DNA of 14,973 nucleotides from positions 1-14,973 of the forward strand of contig JALSYJ010000120.1 in NCBI GenBank assembly GCA_027071965.1, in the 5' to 3' direction. The notes under the pieces are model-generated. The model was not told where the DNA came from. It saw only the letters and a program-made list of their open reading frames with translations, and made no database searches. The DNA is from Robiginitomaculum sp. GTDB taxonomy: Bacteria > Pseudomonadota > Alphaproteobacteria > Caulobacterales > Maricaulaceae. Positions 1-6,683 of this stretch are shown here, piece after piece (the first letter of the stretch is position 1; each line of letters begins with the position of its first letter). Made by a program: the position numbers and the translations under genes.

Positions 1-127
1 GGGCAAGAGTTATTTTCCTCATCAGCAGCCCCATGCCGGTTTTGATAAAGTATAAATCCGCCAAAGCTGCGGCGGTTCTGATCGCTTTTTTGGATCGTGA
101 ACAAATATATCCGATCCCTGCGCCCAT
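1..127 (-). CDS. Possible partial gene running off the left edge, unrecognised
   Basis: On the minus strand an ATG at 127 opens a frame that stays open for 42 codons to the window edge. The visible N-terminus has a basic stretch (RSKKAIR) followed by an Ala/Leu-rich, probably helical segment (TAAALADLYF) and KTGMGLLMRK. I do not recognise it. No convincing ribosome-binding site lies before the ATG, and two other minus-strand frames and one plus-strand frame are also open over part of this stretch, so the call rests only on an ATG and a protein-like composition. It would lie about 80 bases downstream of the UPF0260 gene in the same direction. It may equally be non-coding. Confidence 0.3.
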   Translation of the reverse strand, partial: MGAGIGYICSRSKKAIRTAAALADLYFIKTGMGLLMRKITLA

Positions 128-207
128 AGGATATCTATCTGTAATCAGCGTATAATATGTTGTTATTATTGCTATTTATTATCATCTAATCAGGAAAAGG
201 TTTGCAT

Positions 208-660
208 CTATCCCCGGCGGCGCTCTCCGGGCCAGCTTACCAGATGATCTTCTAAGTCCTCTGTGGCAATTTCGGTTTCGCAAACAGAGCGATCCTGTAC
301 TGAAAACCCTGCCTCATGGACGCTGTTGTCACTGCCACTGATCAGATGGTGCCAATCTGGCAAGTCCATACCATTTGCCACCAGCCGGTAAGCGCAGGTT
401 TCGGGCATCCAGTGCAGCTCTTTGACGTTTTCGGCAGTAAGAGTCACGCAATCTGGAACATTGGCGCTACGATTATCATAATCGGAACATCGGCAGGCAT
501 GGCGATCAAATAACTTACATGCCACATTGGTTGTGTGTATCTCGTCAGTTTCCTCATCCTGCAACCGGATCATACAGCACTTGCCGCAACCATCACAAAG
601 CGACTCCCATTGCGCCCGTGTCCAGCATGTCATTGGTTGTTCTTTCCAAAACCTGTTCAT
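208..660 (-). CDS. YcgN/UPF0260 family cysteine-cluster protein
   Basis: This is a 150-residue protein of the YcgN (UPF0260) family, a subset of the zinc/iron-chelating cysteine-cluster proteins whose cellular role is not established. The family core is intact: CDGCGKCC at residues 22-29, then C48, the C56-R-C58 pair, VPDC with C71, a W-P-x-T-C-A-Y-R-L block with C89, and the DWHHLISG segment near 102-109. The family pattern suggests the cysteines bind a metal ion or an Fe-S cluster; that is inference. The ATG at 660 gives an N-terminus (MNRFW...) like those of relatives; a GTG at 681 in frame would add seven residues. Neither has a clear Shine-Dalgarno sequence. It is divergent from the penicillin-binding protein gene, with about 50 bases between the two starts. 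Confidence 0.88.
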   Translation of the reverse strand: MNRFWKEQPMTCWTRAQWESLCDGCGKCCMIRLQDEETDEIHTTNVACKLFDRHACRCSDYDNRSANVPDCVTLTAENVKELHWMPETCAYRLVANGMDLPDWHHLISGSDNSVHEAGFSVQDRSVCETEIATEDLEDHLVSWPGERRRG

Positions 661-710
661 GGAAAAAGCTTTTACGGCCACAATTTAATCTTTGCCAGCC
701 TTTTATTTGC

Positions 711-2678
711 ATGAAATTCAAGTTACCAAAATCCATGAAATCATTTCGAGCTGACATCTTGCATGCTGAGGGCTTGCGCAAAACCAGACGGCGGAACCGA
801 TTGCTCTTCATTGGGTTTGTCATTGGCTTTATCGTGATCTTAGGCAGCATTGGCATTGAGCGCTATTTATTCAAAGACTCCCCTGATCTTCCTGAAAATC
901 TGGACGTATTGTGGTCTATTGGCAGGCAGCCATCTTATGTGCTTCTGGATATGGAGGGAAAAGTTATGGCCCGGCGCGGCCCGCGCTATGGTCAGATCAT
1001 GAGCGTGGAAGAAATGCCCAAAATGCTGGTACAGGCATTTATTGCCATTGAAGACCAGCGCTTTTACGAACATGACGGCATTGATGAAAAAGGCATTCTT
1101 AGAGCAGTATTAAATAATTGGCGAACCGGGAAAACCCTGCAAGGCGGATCCACGATCACCCAGCAATTAGTAAAGCTGTTACTGCTTAGCCCCGATCAAA
1201 CCCTGCGACGAAAAGCGCAGGAAATGCGGCTGGCACATGCACTGGAAAAAAGGCTGGATAAAAACCAGATACTCAGCCTGTATCTGAACCGTATTTATCT
1301 TGGTAATAGGGCTTATGGTGTTGTTGCTGCTGCCGAGCGGTATTTTGGCAAACAGGTTGCAGAATTAAACCTGTCAGAAATTGCAATACTGGCCGCATTG
1401 CCCAAAGCTCCTTCAAAATTTGCACCCCATAAAAACCTTACAGCAGCACAGGCACGCGCCAAACTGGTTCTGCAAGCCATGGTAAAAACCGGCGCCATAT
1501 CAGAACAACAAAAACTGGCAGCCATTAACTCTCCGGCCACAGTTATCCGCAGAGCCAAAGAGCAAGACCATGGTTATATCTTTGATATGGCTATCAAACA
1601 GGCCCATAAATTTACCGGAGGACGGGTTCCTGATCTGGTGATTCAAACCACAATTGATCCGCGTTTACAAACCATTGCTAAGAATAACCTTCGCTCCTTG
1701 ATATCCCAGAATTCTGCCAGCAAAAACGTAAATGAAGGCGCCTTGCTTAGTATTGACACCAAAGGCGCGGTCCGCGCACTGGTTGGCGGCCTTTCTTATG
1801 AAAACAGTAATTTTAATCGGGTTGTTTCGGCGCGCAGACAGCCCGGATCATCATTCAAGGCATTTGTCTATGCCGCCGCACTGGAAGCGGGATTGCACCC
1901 AAACAGTATCAGGCGCGATGAACCTGTTGAGATCGCGGGATGGTCGCCAGAAAACTATAGTGGTGATTATCGTGGACGTGTCACAATCCACGAGGCCTTT
2001 CGCAGATCAATAAACACAATAGCAGCCCAGATAACAGAAGATATAGGCGCAACCAAAGTAGTTGAGCTTGCCAAGCGCTTTGGTTTCAGTGAAGACTTGC
2101 AACCACTGCCATCCATTGCCCTAGGTGCGCAAGAAGTTACTCTTTGGGAGCTTACTCAGGCTTTTGGCGTATTTGCAAATGATGGAAAATTGTATCGAAA
2201 CTATCTGGTGACCAAGGTTTCAACTTCTAGCGGCAATGTGTTGTTCCAACGCCCGGACATTGAACCTTCTTACGTCTTTAAACAGGATCTGGCCCAAAAA
2301 ATGAGCACAATGATGCAGGAAGTCACCCTTTTGGGCACGGGCCAACATGCCCGCCTTGGACAACGGGCCATCGCAGGAAAAACCGGGACCTCTCAACAAT
2401 GGCGTGACGCATGGTTCATCGGGTTCTCTGCGCAATTCATTACTGGTGTCTGGGTCGGAAATGATGACAATACCTCAATGAAAAAAGTTACCGGCGGAAC
2501 TATTCCTGCACAAATATGGCAAAGTTATATGGCTGATGCCCATGCTGGGATTGCTCCAAAGCCACTAACCGCACCAGAGCCGCAAATACTCTCCGCAACA
2601 GACGAAGGACTGGCTGCATTTTACACTGAATTGTCGGAAAGTTTTCGCCAACAGACTCTTGGTGCGCAAACTCCTTAA
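711..2678 (+). CDS. Class A (bifunctional) penicillin-binding protein, PBP1A family
   Basis: Peptidoglycan glycosyltransferase/transpeptidase of about 655 residues. A basic cytoplasmic N-terminus (KTRRRNR, 24-30) leads into one membrane anchor at about 31-49, so the catalytic domains face the periplasm. The GT51 glycosyltransferase domain shows EDQRFYEHDG at 114-123 with the catalytic Glu at 114, and GGSTITQQL from 145. The transpeptidase domain has all three motifs: SSFK with catalytic S380 and K383, SIN at 433-435, and KTGT at 557-560. Both activities should therefore be intact. It is on the short side for the class and has no obvious extra C-terminal domain. The open frame extends upstream to 519 but that part overlaps the divergent UPF0260 gene; ATG 711 or ATG 735 is the likely start, and neither has a good Shine-Dalgarno sequence. 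I assign the family, not a specific pbp symbol. Confidence 0.93.
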   Translation: MKFKLPKSMKSFRADILHAEGLRKTRRRNRLLFIGFVIGFIVILGSIGIERYLFKDSPDLPENLDVLWSIGRQPSYVLLDMEGKVMARRGPRYGQIMSVEEMPKMLVQAFIAIEDQRFYEHDGIDEKGILRAVLNNWRTGKTLQGGSTITQQLVKLLLLSPDQTLRRKAQEMRLAHALEKRLDKNQILSLYLNRIYLGNRAYGVVAAAERYFGKQVAELNLSEIAILAALPKAPSKFAPHKNLTAAQARAKLVLQAMVKTGAISEQQKLAAINSPATVIRRAKEQDHGYIFDMAIKQAHKFTGGRVPDLVIQTTIDPRLQTIAKNNLRSLISQNSASKNVNEGALLSIDTKGAVRALVGGLSYENSNFNRVVSARRQPGSSFKAFVYAAALEAGLHPNSIRRDEPVEIAGWSPENYSGDYRGRVTIHEAFRRSINTIAAQITEDIGATKVVELAKRFGFSEDLQPLPSIALGAQEVTLWELTQAFGVFANDGKLYRNYLVTKVSTSSGNVLFQRPDIEPSYVFKQDLAQKMSTMMQEVTLLGTGQHARLGQRAIAGKTGTSQQWRDAWFIGFSAQFITGVWVGNDDNTSMKKVTGGTIPAQIWQSYMADAHAGIAPKPLTAPEPQILSATDEGLAAFYTELSESFRQQTLGAQTP

Positions 2679-2681
2679 AAA

Positions 2682-2704
2682 CAGCATATTGTTGAATGTT
2701 TTTT
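2682..2704 (+). terminator. Weak candidate terminator after the PBP gene
   Basis: A short stem CAGCA (2682-2686) / TGTTG (2690-2694), containing one G-U pair and a three-base loop, is followed within a few bases by six Ts (2699-2704). The stem is short and weak, so this is a tentative call. If real, it would separate the PBP gene from the PAN-domain gene 70 bases downstream. Confidence 0.25.
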
Positions 2705-2747
2705 AAGAGCTGAATGTCATCCTTGTCTATAATTTACGGAGGATTAT

Positions 2748-3161
2748 GTGGCTAGGTTTCAGTTTATTTTGTATTTGCTTGCAAGCAGCTTTTTGTTGAG
2801 CAGCCCTGCATTTTCGCAATTGATGGAAGCAAATACTGAACGTGCCGGAGCCACCTATGCTAAAAGCCCTGCCGGAGCAGCCGGCCCGCGACAATGCTGG
2901 AGTGCTTGTGCCAGTGATAACAGGTGCAAAGCCTGGACATGGGAGCGTCCGGGAATAAAAGAGCCCAGCGGGGTCTGTTCCTTAAAATCATCTGTTATGC
3001 CCGCACAAACCAGCCCGTGTTGCATATCTGGAATTGCACAAAAACTGGAACAGCAGATTGAATTGGGACTAGGCGGCCAACCCCAAAATACATCCTATGG
3101 ATATGGCAATAATTCGCGCTCACCATTTGCGCGTCAGGCAAATGGCAGATTTGATGAATAG
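2748..3161 (+). CDS. Secreted PAN/Apple-domain-like small protein
   Basis: 137-residue exported protein. The start is a GTG at 2748 with a good GGAGG at 2738-2742, five bases upstream. Residues 1-23 form a signal peptide (hydrophobic LYLLASSFLLSS core, likely cleavage after AFS). The mature part has the PAN/Apple look known from alphaproteobacterial proteins: C50-WSA-C54 ... R-C60-KAWTW, P-x-x-x-x-C77-x-LKSS, and a CC pair at 91-92 followed by ISG. These six cysteines probably form disulfides. PAN domains usually mediate protein-protein or protein-carbohydrate binding; the ligand here is unknown. The tail (100-137) is low-complexity, rich in Gly, Asn and Gln. It is followed after 9 bases by the DUF2336 gene, so the two are likely cotranscribed. 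Confidence 0.75.
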   Translation: MARFQFILYLLASSFLLSSPAFSQLMEANTERAGATYAKSPAGAAGPRQCWSACASDNRCKAWTWERPGIKEPSGVCSLKSSVMPAQTSPCCISGIAQKLEQQIELGLGGQPQNTSYGYGNNSRSPFARQANGRFDE

Positions 3162-3170
3162 AGGTTATTG

Positions 3171-4268
3171 ATGACTCCACCGACATCATTGAACAAGCTG
3201 GCGGAACTGGCCACCGAAACCTCGTCACAGCGCAGGCGCGAATTATTGCGTGAGCTTACAGATCTGTACTTTGCCAACCACAATACTTCTTCGGAGATTG
3301 AGAACGAGCATTTTGAGGAAATATTTTGCCGGGTAACCCGTGAAATGGACAAGGAAGTCCGCAAGGAAATGGCAAAAAAGTTTGCCCCTAAATCAAAGGC
3401 CCCATTAAAATTGCTGCGGCAATTGGCTAATGATGAAATTGATATTGCCTCTCCGGTATTGGCTCATTCCTCGGTGTTGCAGGACAAGCATTTACAAGAA
3501 ATAATTGCAACGGGCAAACAGCCGCACATGCGCGCGATTTCAACACGTGATGATTTGGGAACGGAGGTTACCAGCGATTTGGTGCAAGCCGGTGACGATA
3601 AAACACTGGTAACTCTGGCCAGCAATCAAAATGCCAGATTTGACAGACAGTCCATGCAGACCATGGTCTCACGCTCAGAAAATGTTATTGCCCTGCAGAC
3701 TCCGCTGGTGGAACATCAGGATCTGCCGCCTGATTTGATGAATGAGATGTATGCTTTTGCGGAACAAAAAGTCAGAAAGCGGATTTTGGAGCGTAATGAA
3801 GACATTGATCCGCAGGTGCTGCAAGAAGCCTTGCGCAAGGCAAAACATCAGGCAAAGGAACCTTCTCCTCCCAGGGACAAGGGCTTTGCAACTGCCAAAG
3901 AGCAAATCAAAAAATGGGCAAAAACCGGTGAACTTGATGGATCAAAACTGGTTCAGCTTGAACGGGAGTCAAAGCGTCTTGAGTTCACATTGGGAATGGC
4001 AGAACTTGCCGGTGTGGATTTTGATGCAATAGACCGGATTTTGAAGCGATCTGATATGGATGCTCTGGCATTGATATGTCGGGCAATCGGATTTGATTCT
4101 TCCCTATTTGTGACCATTGCCCTGCTCACGGCCAAAGAAGACCAGGCCAATACAGGCAATTCACGGCAGATCAGGCAAATGTTTATATCCATTCCGGAAA
4201 ATGCGGCTCGCCGCACCTTGCGGTTTTGGCAAATGCGGCAAAAGCTGGAAAATACACAAGCAGCCTAA
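3171..4268 (+). CDS. DUF2336 domain-containing protein
   Basis: A 365-residue, soluble, mostly helical and highly charged protein without signal peptide or membrane segment. Sequence character and layout match the DUF2336 family of alphaproteobacteria: an N-terminal helical region, then a repeat-like block with DEIDIASPVLAHS near residue 90, SxxLxDxxLxEIIATGKQPHMRAIS near 105-125, and VTSDLVQAGDDKTLVTLASNQNARF near 135-160. The C-terminal half has charged helices and a final ENAARRTLRFWQMRQ stretch. The biochemical function of the family is unknown. ATG 3171 is preferred over the in-frame TTG just before it, because GAGG lies at 3161-3164. The SD overlaps the stop of the PAN-domain gene, which suggests translational coupling. 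Confidence 0.8.
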   Translation: MTPPTSLNKLAELATETSSQRRRELLRELTDLYFANHNTSSEIENEHFEEIFCRVTREMDKEVRKEMAKKFAPKSKAPLKLLRQLANDEIDIASPVLAHSSVLQDKHLQEIIATGKQPHMRAISTRDDLGTEVTSDLVQAGDDKTLVTLASNQNARFDRQSMQTMVSRSENVIALQTPLVEHQDLPPDLMNEMYAFAEQKVRKRILERNEDIDPQVLQEALRKAKHQAKEPSPPRDKGFATAKEQIKKWAKTGELDGSKLVQLERESKRLEFTLGMAELAGVDFDAIDRILKRSDMDALALICRAIGFDSSLFVTIALLTAKEDQANTGNSRQIRQMFISIPENAARRTLRFWQMRQKLENTQAA

Positions 4269-4377
4269 GCATTGACTCGAACCTGACTTAACCCGGGTAC
4301 AATAAATCTGATTCTTTTGAGACAAAACCGGCCCAGGGCCAGTATATGTTAATTAGGCACATTCTGCGGGCAGGTGC

Positions 4378-4405
4378 TTGACTTTTGTGGTTTGCGCACT
4401 AAGTT
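4378..4405 (+). promoter_or_regulatory. Candidate sigma-70-type promoter for rpsD
   Basis: TTGACT at 4378-4383 is followed after 16 bases by TAAGTT at 4400-4405. The -35 half is good and the -10 half weak. This would give a leader of roughly 110-120 bases before rpsD, spanning the inverted repeat described separately. A second TTGACT occurs at 4273-4278 without an obvious -10. Assignment is by eye. Confidence 0.35.
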
Positions 4406-4419
4406 CCGCAGACTTTCTG

Positions 4420-4501
4420 ACCGGCAGTGTCGGCTAGAAGCATCACGGGATGTCACGAAACCGCCGTTGCAATCGCAGTCTGAATGATTTGGCCTGCCGG
4501 T
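4420..4501 (+). promoter_or_regulatory. Candidate structured leader of rpsD
   Basis: ACCGGCAG at 4420-4427 is perfectly complementary to CTGCCGGT at 4494-4501, enclosing 66 bases that contain a small CATC/GATG hairpin at 4441-4452. The downstream arm ends 24 bases before the rpsD start, where it could affect ribosome access. In other bacteria S4 represses its own synthesis by binding its mRNA leader; that this fold does so here is inference. The pairing could also be chance. Confidence 0.35.
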
Positions 4502-4525
4502 TCGTGTCTGTAAAAGAAGTGACCT

Positions 4526-5140
4526 ATGTCAAAACGTCATACTCAAAAATACAAAATTGATCGCCGTATGGGCGAAAACATCTGGGGTCGCCCCAAAAGT
4601 CCGGTTAACAAGCGCTCCTATGGCCCGGGCGAACACGGCCAGCGCCGCAAAAGCAAAGACTCAGACTTTGGACTGCAGTTACGCGCCAAACAAAAGCTCA
4701 AGGGCTATTATGGCAATATTACTGAAAAACAGTTCCGGCGTATCTATTCCGATGCGCAACGCTTTCGTGGTAACACTTCGGAGAACCTGATTGGTTTGCT
4801 GGAATCCCGTCTGGACACTTTGGTATATCGCGCCAAGTTTGTACCGACAGTTTTTGCTGCGAGACAATTTGTCAACCACGGCCACGTCACCGTAAATGGC
4901 CGCAAAGTGAACATTCCAAGCTATCGTTGCCGGGTTGGAGATGTCATTCAGGTTCGCGAGAAATCCAGGTCAATGGCTCTGGTTCTAGAAGCTCTGGAAA
5001 GCCCTGAACGTGACTTGCCAGACTATGTAGAAGTAGACGGCAAATCCATGAGCGCCACCTATTTACGGGTTCCGGAGTTTGCCGATGTGCCATATCCGGT
5101 TGTCATGGAACCAAATCTGGTGATTGAGTTTTACTCATAG
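4526..5140 (+). CDS. rpsD: 30S ribosomal protein S4
   Basis: Primary 16S rRNA-binding protein that nucleates assembly of the 5' domain of the small subunit. The 204-residue length is normal for the alphaproteobacterial form. The N-terminus is of the zinc-free type (no CxxC). The conserved RSYGPGEHGQRR lies at about 32-43, QLRAKQKLKGYYGNITEKQFR at about 51-71, and the S4 RNA-binding domain covers about 94-155 (ESRLDTLVYR, FAARQFVNHGHVTVNGRKVNIPS). The C-terminus LVIEFYS is also typical. ATG 4526 is preceded by a purine-rich AAAAGAAG. The gene is alone, as is usual in alphaproteobacteria, with its own upstream region and a strong terminator just after it. Confidence 0.98.
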   Translation: MSKRHTQKYKIDRRMGENIWGRPKSPVNKRSYGPGEHGQRRKSKDSDFGLQLRAKQKLKGYYGNITEKQFRRIYSDAQRFRGNTSENLIGLLESRLDTLVYRAKFVPTVFAARQFVNHGHVTVNGRKVNIPSYRCRVGDVIQVREKSRSMALVLEALESPERDLPDYVEVDGKSMSATYLRVPEFADVPYPVVMEPNLVIEFYS

Positions 5141-5173
5141 CAGCTTTTAACAAATTGCTATGGTCAAAAGCTT

Positions 5174-5202
5174 AAAAGGGGTCGCATTGCGCGACCCCTT
5201 TT
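5174..5202. terminator. Strong intrinsic terminator after rpsD, possibly bidirectional
   Basis: A perfect 12-bp stem, AAAAGGGGTCGC at 5174-5185 with GCGACCCCTTTT at 5191-5202, closes a five-base loop. On the plus strand the stem ends in TTTT and is followed by an AT-rich stretch. Read on the minus strand it also ends in TTTT followed by AAGCTTTT. It lies between the convergent rpsD and grx4 genes, so it probably terminates both transcripts. Confidence 0.85.
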
Positions 5203-5271
5203 ACTTACTTTAATCCCGTATTGACCCTTAAAAGTCAGGGCATCCAGATATAAATCTAATTTGCTGTAATG

Positions 5272-5601
5272 TCAGGAAAGCACGCCTTTTTCCTGTAACA
5301 GGGCTTTTAGCTCACCGCTTTCATACATTTCGCGCATAATGTCGCTGCCACCAATAAATTCCCCTTTGACATACAATTGCGGAATAGTCGGCCATTCGGA
5401 ATATGCCTTAATCCCCTCGCGAACCGCCATGTCCTCCAGAACATTTACCGAAGCAAACTCCACCCCAATAATATCCAGAATTTTGGTGGCCAGAGATGAA
5501 AAACCACATTGCGGAAAGACTGGAGATCCTTTCATAAACAAAACAATATCATCGGCTTCAACCGTAGATTTGATATGATCGAGAATAGCTTGGTCAGTCA
5601 T
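5272..5601 (-). CDS. grxD: Monothiol glutaredoxin, Grx4/GrxD type
   Basis: 109-residue CGFS-type monothiol glutaredoxin. The hallmark FPQCGFSS sits at 30-36 with the single active cysteine C32. It is preceded by LFMKGSP and followed by WPTIPQLYVKGEFIGGSDI (about 71-89), which carries the cis-proline and the glutathione-binding GG-SD. Such proteins bind a glutathione-ligated [2Fe-2S] cluster and hand it on, often as a heterodimer with BolA. Here bolA lies two genes upstream in the same operon, which supports that pairing. It is the last gene of the run that starts at purC, 36 bases after the aldo/keto reductase. The shared hairpin at 5174-5202 probably ends the transcript. Confidence 0.95.
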   Translation of the reverse strand: MTDQAILDHIKSTVEADDIVLFMKGSPVFPQCGFSSLATKILDIIGVEFASVNVLEDMAVREGIKAYSEWPTIPQLYVKGEFIGGSDIMREMYESGELKALLQEKGVLS

Positions 5602-5637
5602 GGCACTTGCCCTTTTTTTATAACGTGTATCAAACAG

Positions 5638-6450
5638 CTAAGAAGCATTGACACATTCGTCAAGGCACGATTGCCAATCTTGTACATGTCCTGATTTTGT
5701 ACTTGAGGTCAAAACCACATCAACGTGCGGATTTGCAAGTGACCTACGCAAAACTTCCATGGTATCTTGTTTGCTGTAAGTGCCGCCACGGCGCAAATAT
5801 CTGGCCATATACCATAAATCAGCAGGATTTAGCGACCATCTAAATGGCTTTCTGGTGTGGGCCAGCATTTCAATTCCGATAACCGTACGGCCCGCCTGTT
5901 TTGCACAATTTGCCACAGTCATATTCTCTGGCAAATGCTTCGGGCCCATTTGCAACATAATAAGCTCAAACTGTGGGTATTGCTCAAAAATAAGCTCCAT
6001 AACCCATTTTCTGCCAACCACCCCCAATGCTCGCACCAGACCTTCCGACTGCATCCGCTCCAGCACGTGTAACAACTCGTCCGAAAAATCTGAACGGGTC
6101 AGGCCATGCAGGAACAAGCCATCCACATACTCAAGCTGCAGGCGCCCTAAAGACCGCAACAGGCTTTCGTACAAGCTGTTCGGGGCAAAATTTCGCTGTC
6201 CACCCTCTGTAACCCCGGCCTTGGTGGTGATAAATAGTTCATTGCGTTCAGAGCGGGCCAAAACTGCGCCTAATCTTCGCTCGGCTTCTCCGCCACCATA
6301 GGATGGGCCAGTATCAAAAAACCTGATACCACAATCAATAGCAGTTTCGATCAGTTGTTCAGTTTTGGCTGCTGGAAAAAACCGGGAAGCCAGAGGCCCG
6401 GCAACGCCAAACCCCATTTTCCCCAATTGCGAACTATGAGCTGCTGCCAC
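5638..6450 (-). CDS. Aldo/keto reductase family oxidoreductase
   Basis: 270-residue protein of the aldo/keto reductase superfamily, expected to be a cytosolic NAD(P)H-dependent (alpha/beta)8-barrel enzyme. The catalytic tetrad is visible: D46 in FFDTGPSYGGGEAE, Y51 in the same block, K77 in ITTKAG, and H115 in GLFLHGL. The C-terminal cofactor-binding portion is less canonical; DVVLTSSTKSGHV near 248-260 matches the usual strand-8 motif. The closest relatives I would expect are the short, DH-like AKRs; the substrate cannot be read from sequence. It starts with GTG at 6450, only two bases after the bolA stop, with GGAG five bases upstream inside bolA. It is thus translationally linked to bolA and placed between bolA and grx4, an insertion into an otherwise common pair. 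Confidence 0.87.
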   Translation of the reverse strand: MAAAHSSQLGKMGFGVAGPLASRFFPAAKTEQLIETAIDCGIRFFDTGPSYGGGEAERRLGAVLARSERNELFITTKAGVTEGGQRNFAPNSLYESLLRSLGRLQLEYVDGLFLHGLTRSDFSDELLHVLERMQSEGLVRALGVVGRKWVMELIFEQYPQFELIMLQMGPKHLPENMTVANCAKQAGRTVIGIEMLAHTRKPFRWSLNPADLWYMARYLRRGGTYSKQDTMEVLRRSLANPHVDVVLTSSTKSGHVQDWQSCLDECVNAS

Positions 6451-6452
6451 AA

Positions 6453-6683
6453 TTACTCCGCTGCCGTTTCCAGAGCCAAAGCATGCAACTCACCGCCCAT
6501 TTTCCCCCGCAAGGCTGAATACACGGTTTTGTGCTGCTGGATTCTGGACATTCCTGCAAAGCTAGCAGAGACAATGCGCGCCTTGTAATGATCACCATCT
6601 CCGGCCAGATCAGTAATTTCAATTTTAGCATCCGGGATCGCTGCTAAAATCATTGCCCTGATCTCACTCTCCTGCATTGCCAT
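6453..6683 (-). CDS. BolA family protein
   Basis: 76-residue BolA-like protein, a small cytosolic partner of CGFS glutaredoxins in [2Fe-2S] cluster handling. The family core is present: KIEITDLAGDGDHYKARIVSASF (about 20-42), with H32 in the variable metal-ligand loop, then the signature SRIQQHKTVYSAL around the invariant H51, and GGELHALAL with H67 near the end. The ATG at 6683 overlaps the last 20 bases of purL; a GGAG seven bases upstream lies inside purL, so translation is likely coupled. A second in-frame ATG at 6677 is possible but has poorer spacing. The linked grx4 gene fits the known BolA-Grx4 complex. Confidence 0.93.
   Translation of the reverse strand: MAMQESEIRAMILAAIPDAKIEITDLAGDGDHYKARIVSASFAGMSRIQQHKTVYSALRGKMGGELHALALETAAE

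Noticed and set aside
58..75. CCGCC/GGCGG hairpin near the left edge as a terminator
   Set aside because: The stem is only five pairs and the nearest T-run is several bases away; it also falls inside the possible edge gene.
3..155. Plus-strand frame open from the left edge to a stop near 155
   Set aside because: It is opposite the minus-strand candidate, has no start in view, and its hydrophobic translation resembles a shadow frame.
519..710. N-terminal extension of the penicillin-binding protein frame
   Set aside because: The extra 64 codons lie mostly antisense to the UPF0260 gene, and the family N-terminus (basic stretch plus membrane anchor) is fully present from 711.
2728..2733. Perfect TATAAT upstream of the PAN-domain gene
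   Set aside because: No matching -35 at the right distance, and a transcript starting there would begin inside the ribosome-binding site at 2738-2742.
4330..4340. GGCCCAGGGCC inverted repeat after the DUF2336 gene as a terminator
   Set aside because: The arms are separated by a single base, so no hairpin loop can form, and no T-run follows.
5780..6301. Long plus-strand frame opposite the aldo/keto reductase
   Set aside because: Its translation is rich in Arg, Pro, Ser and Cys, typical of antisense shadow, and the opposite strand has a clear catalytic tetrad.
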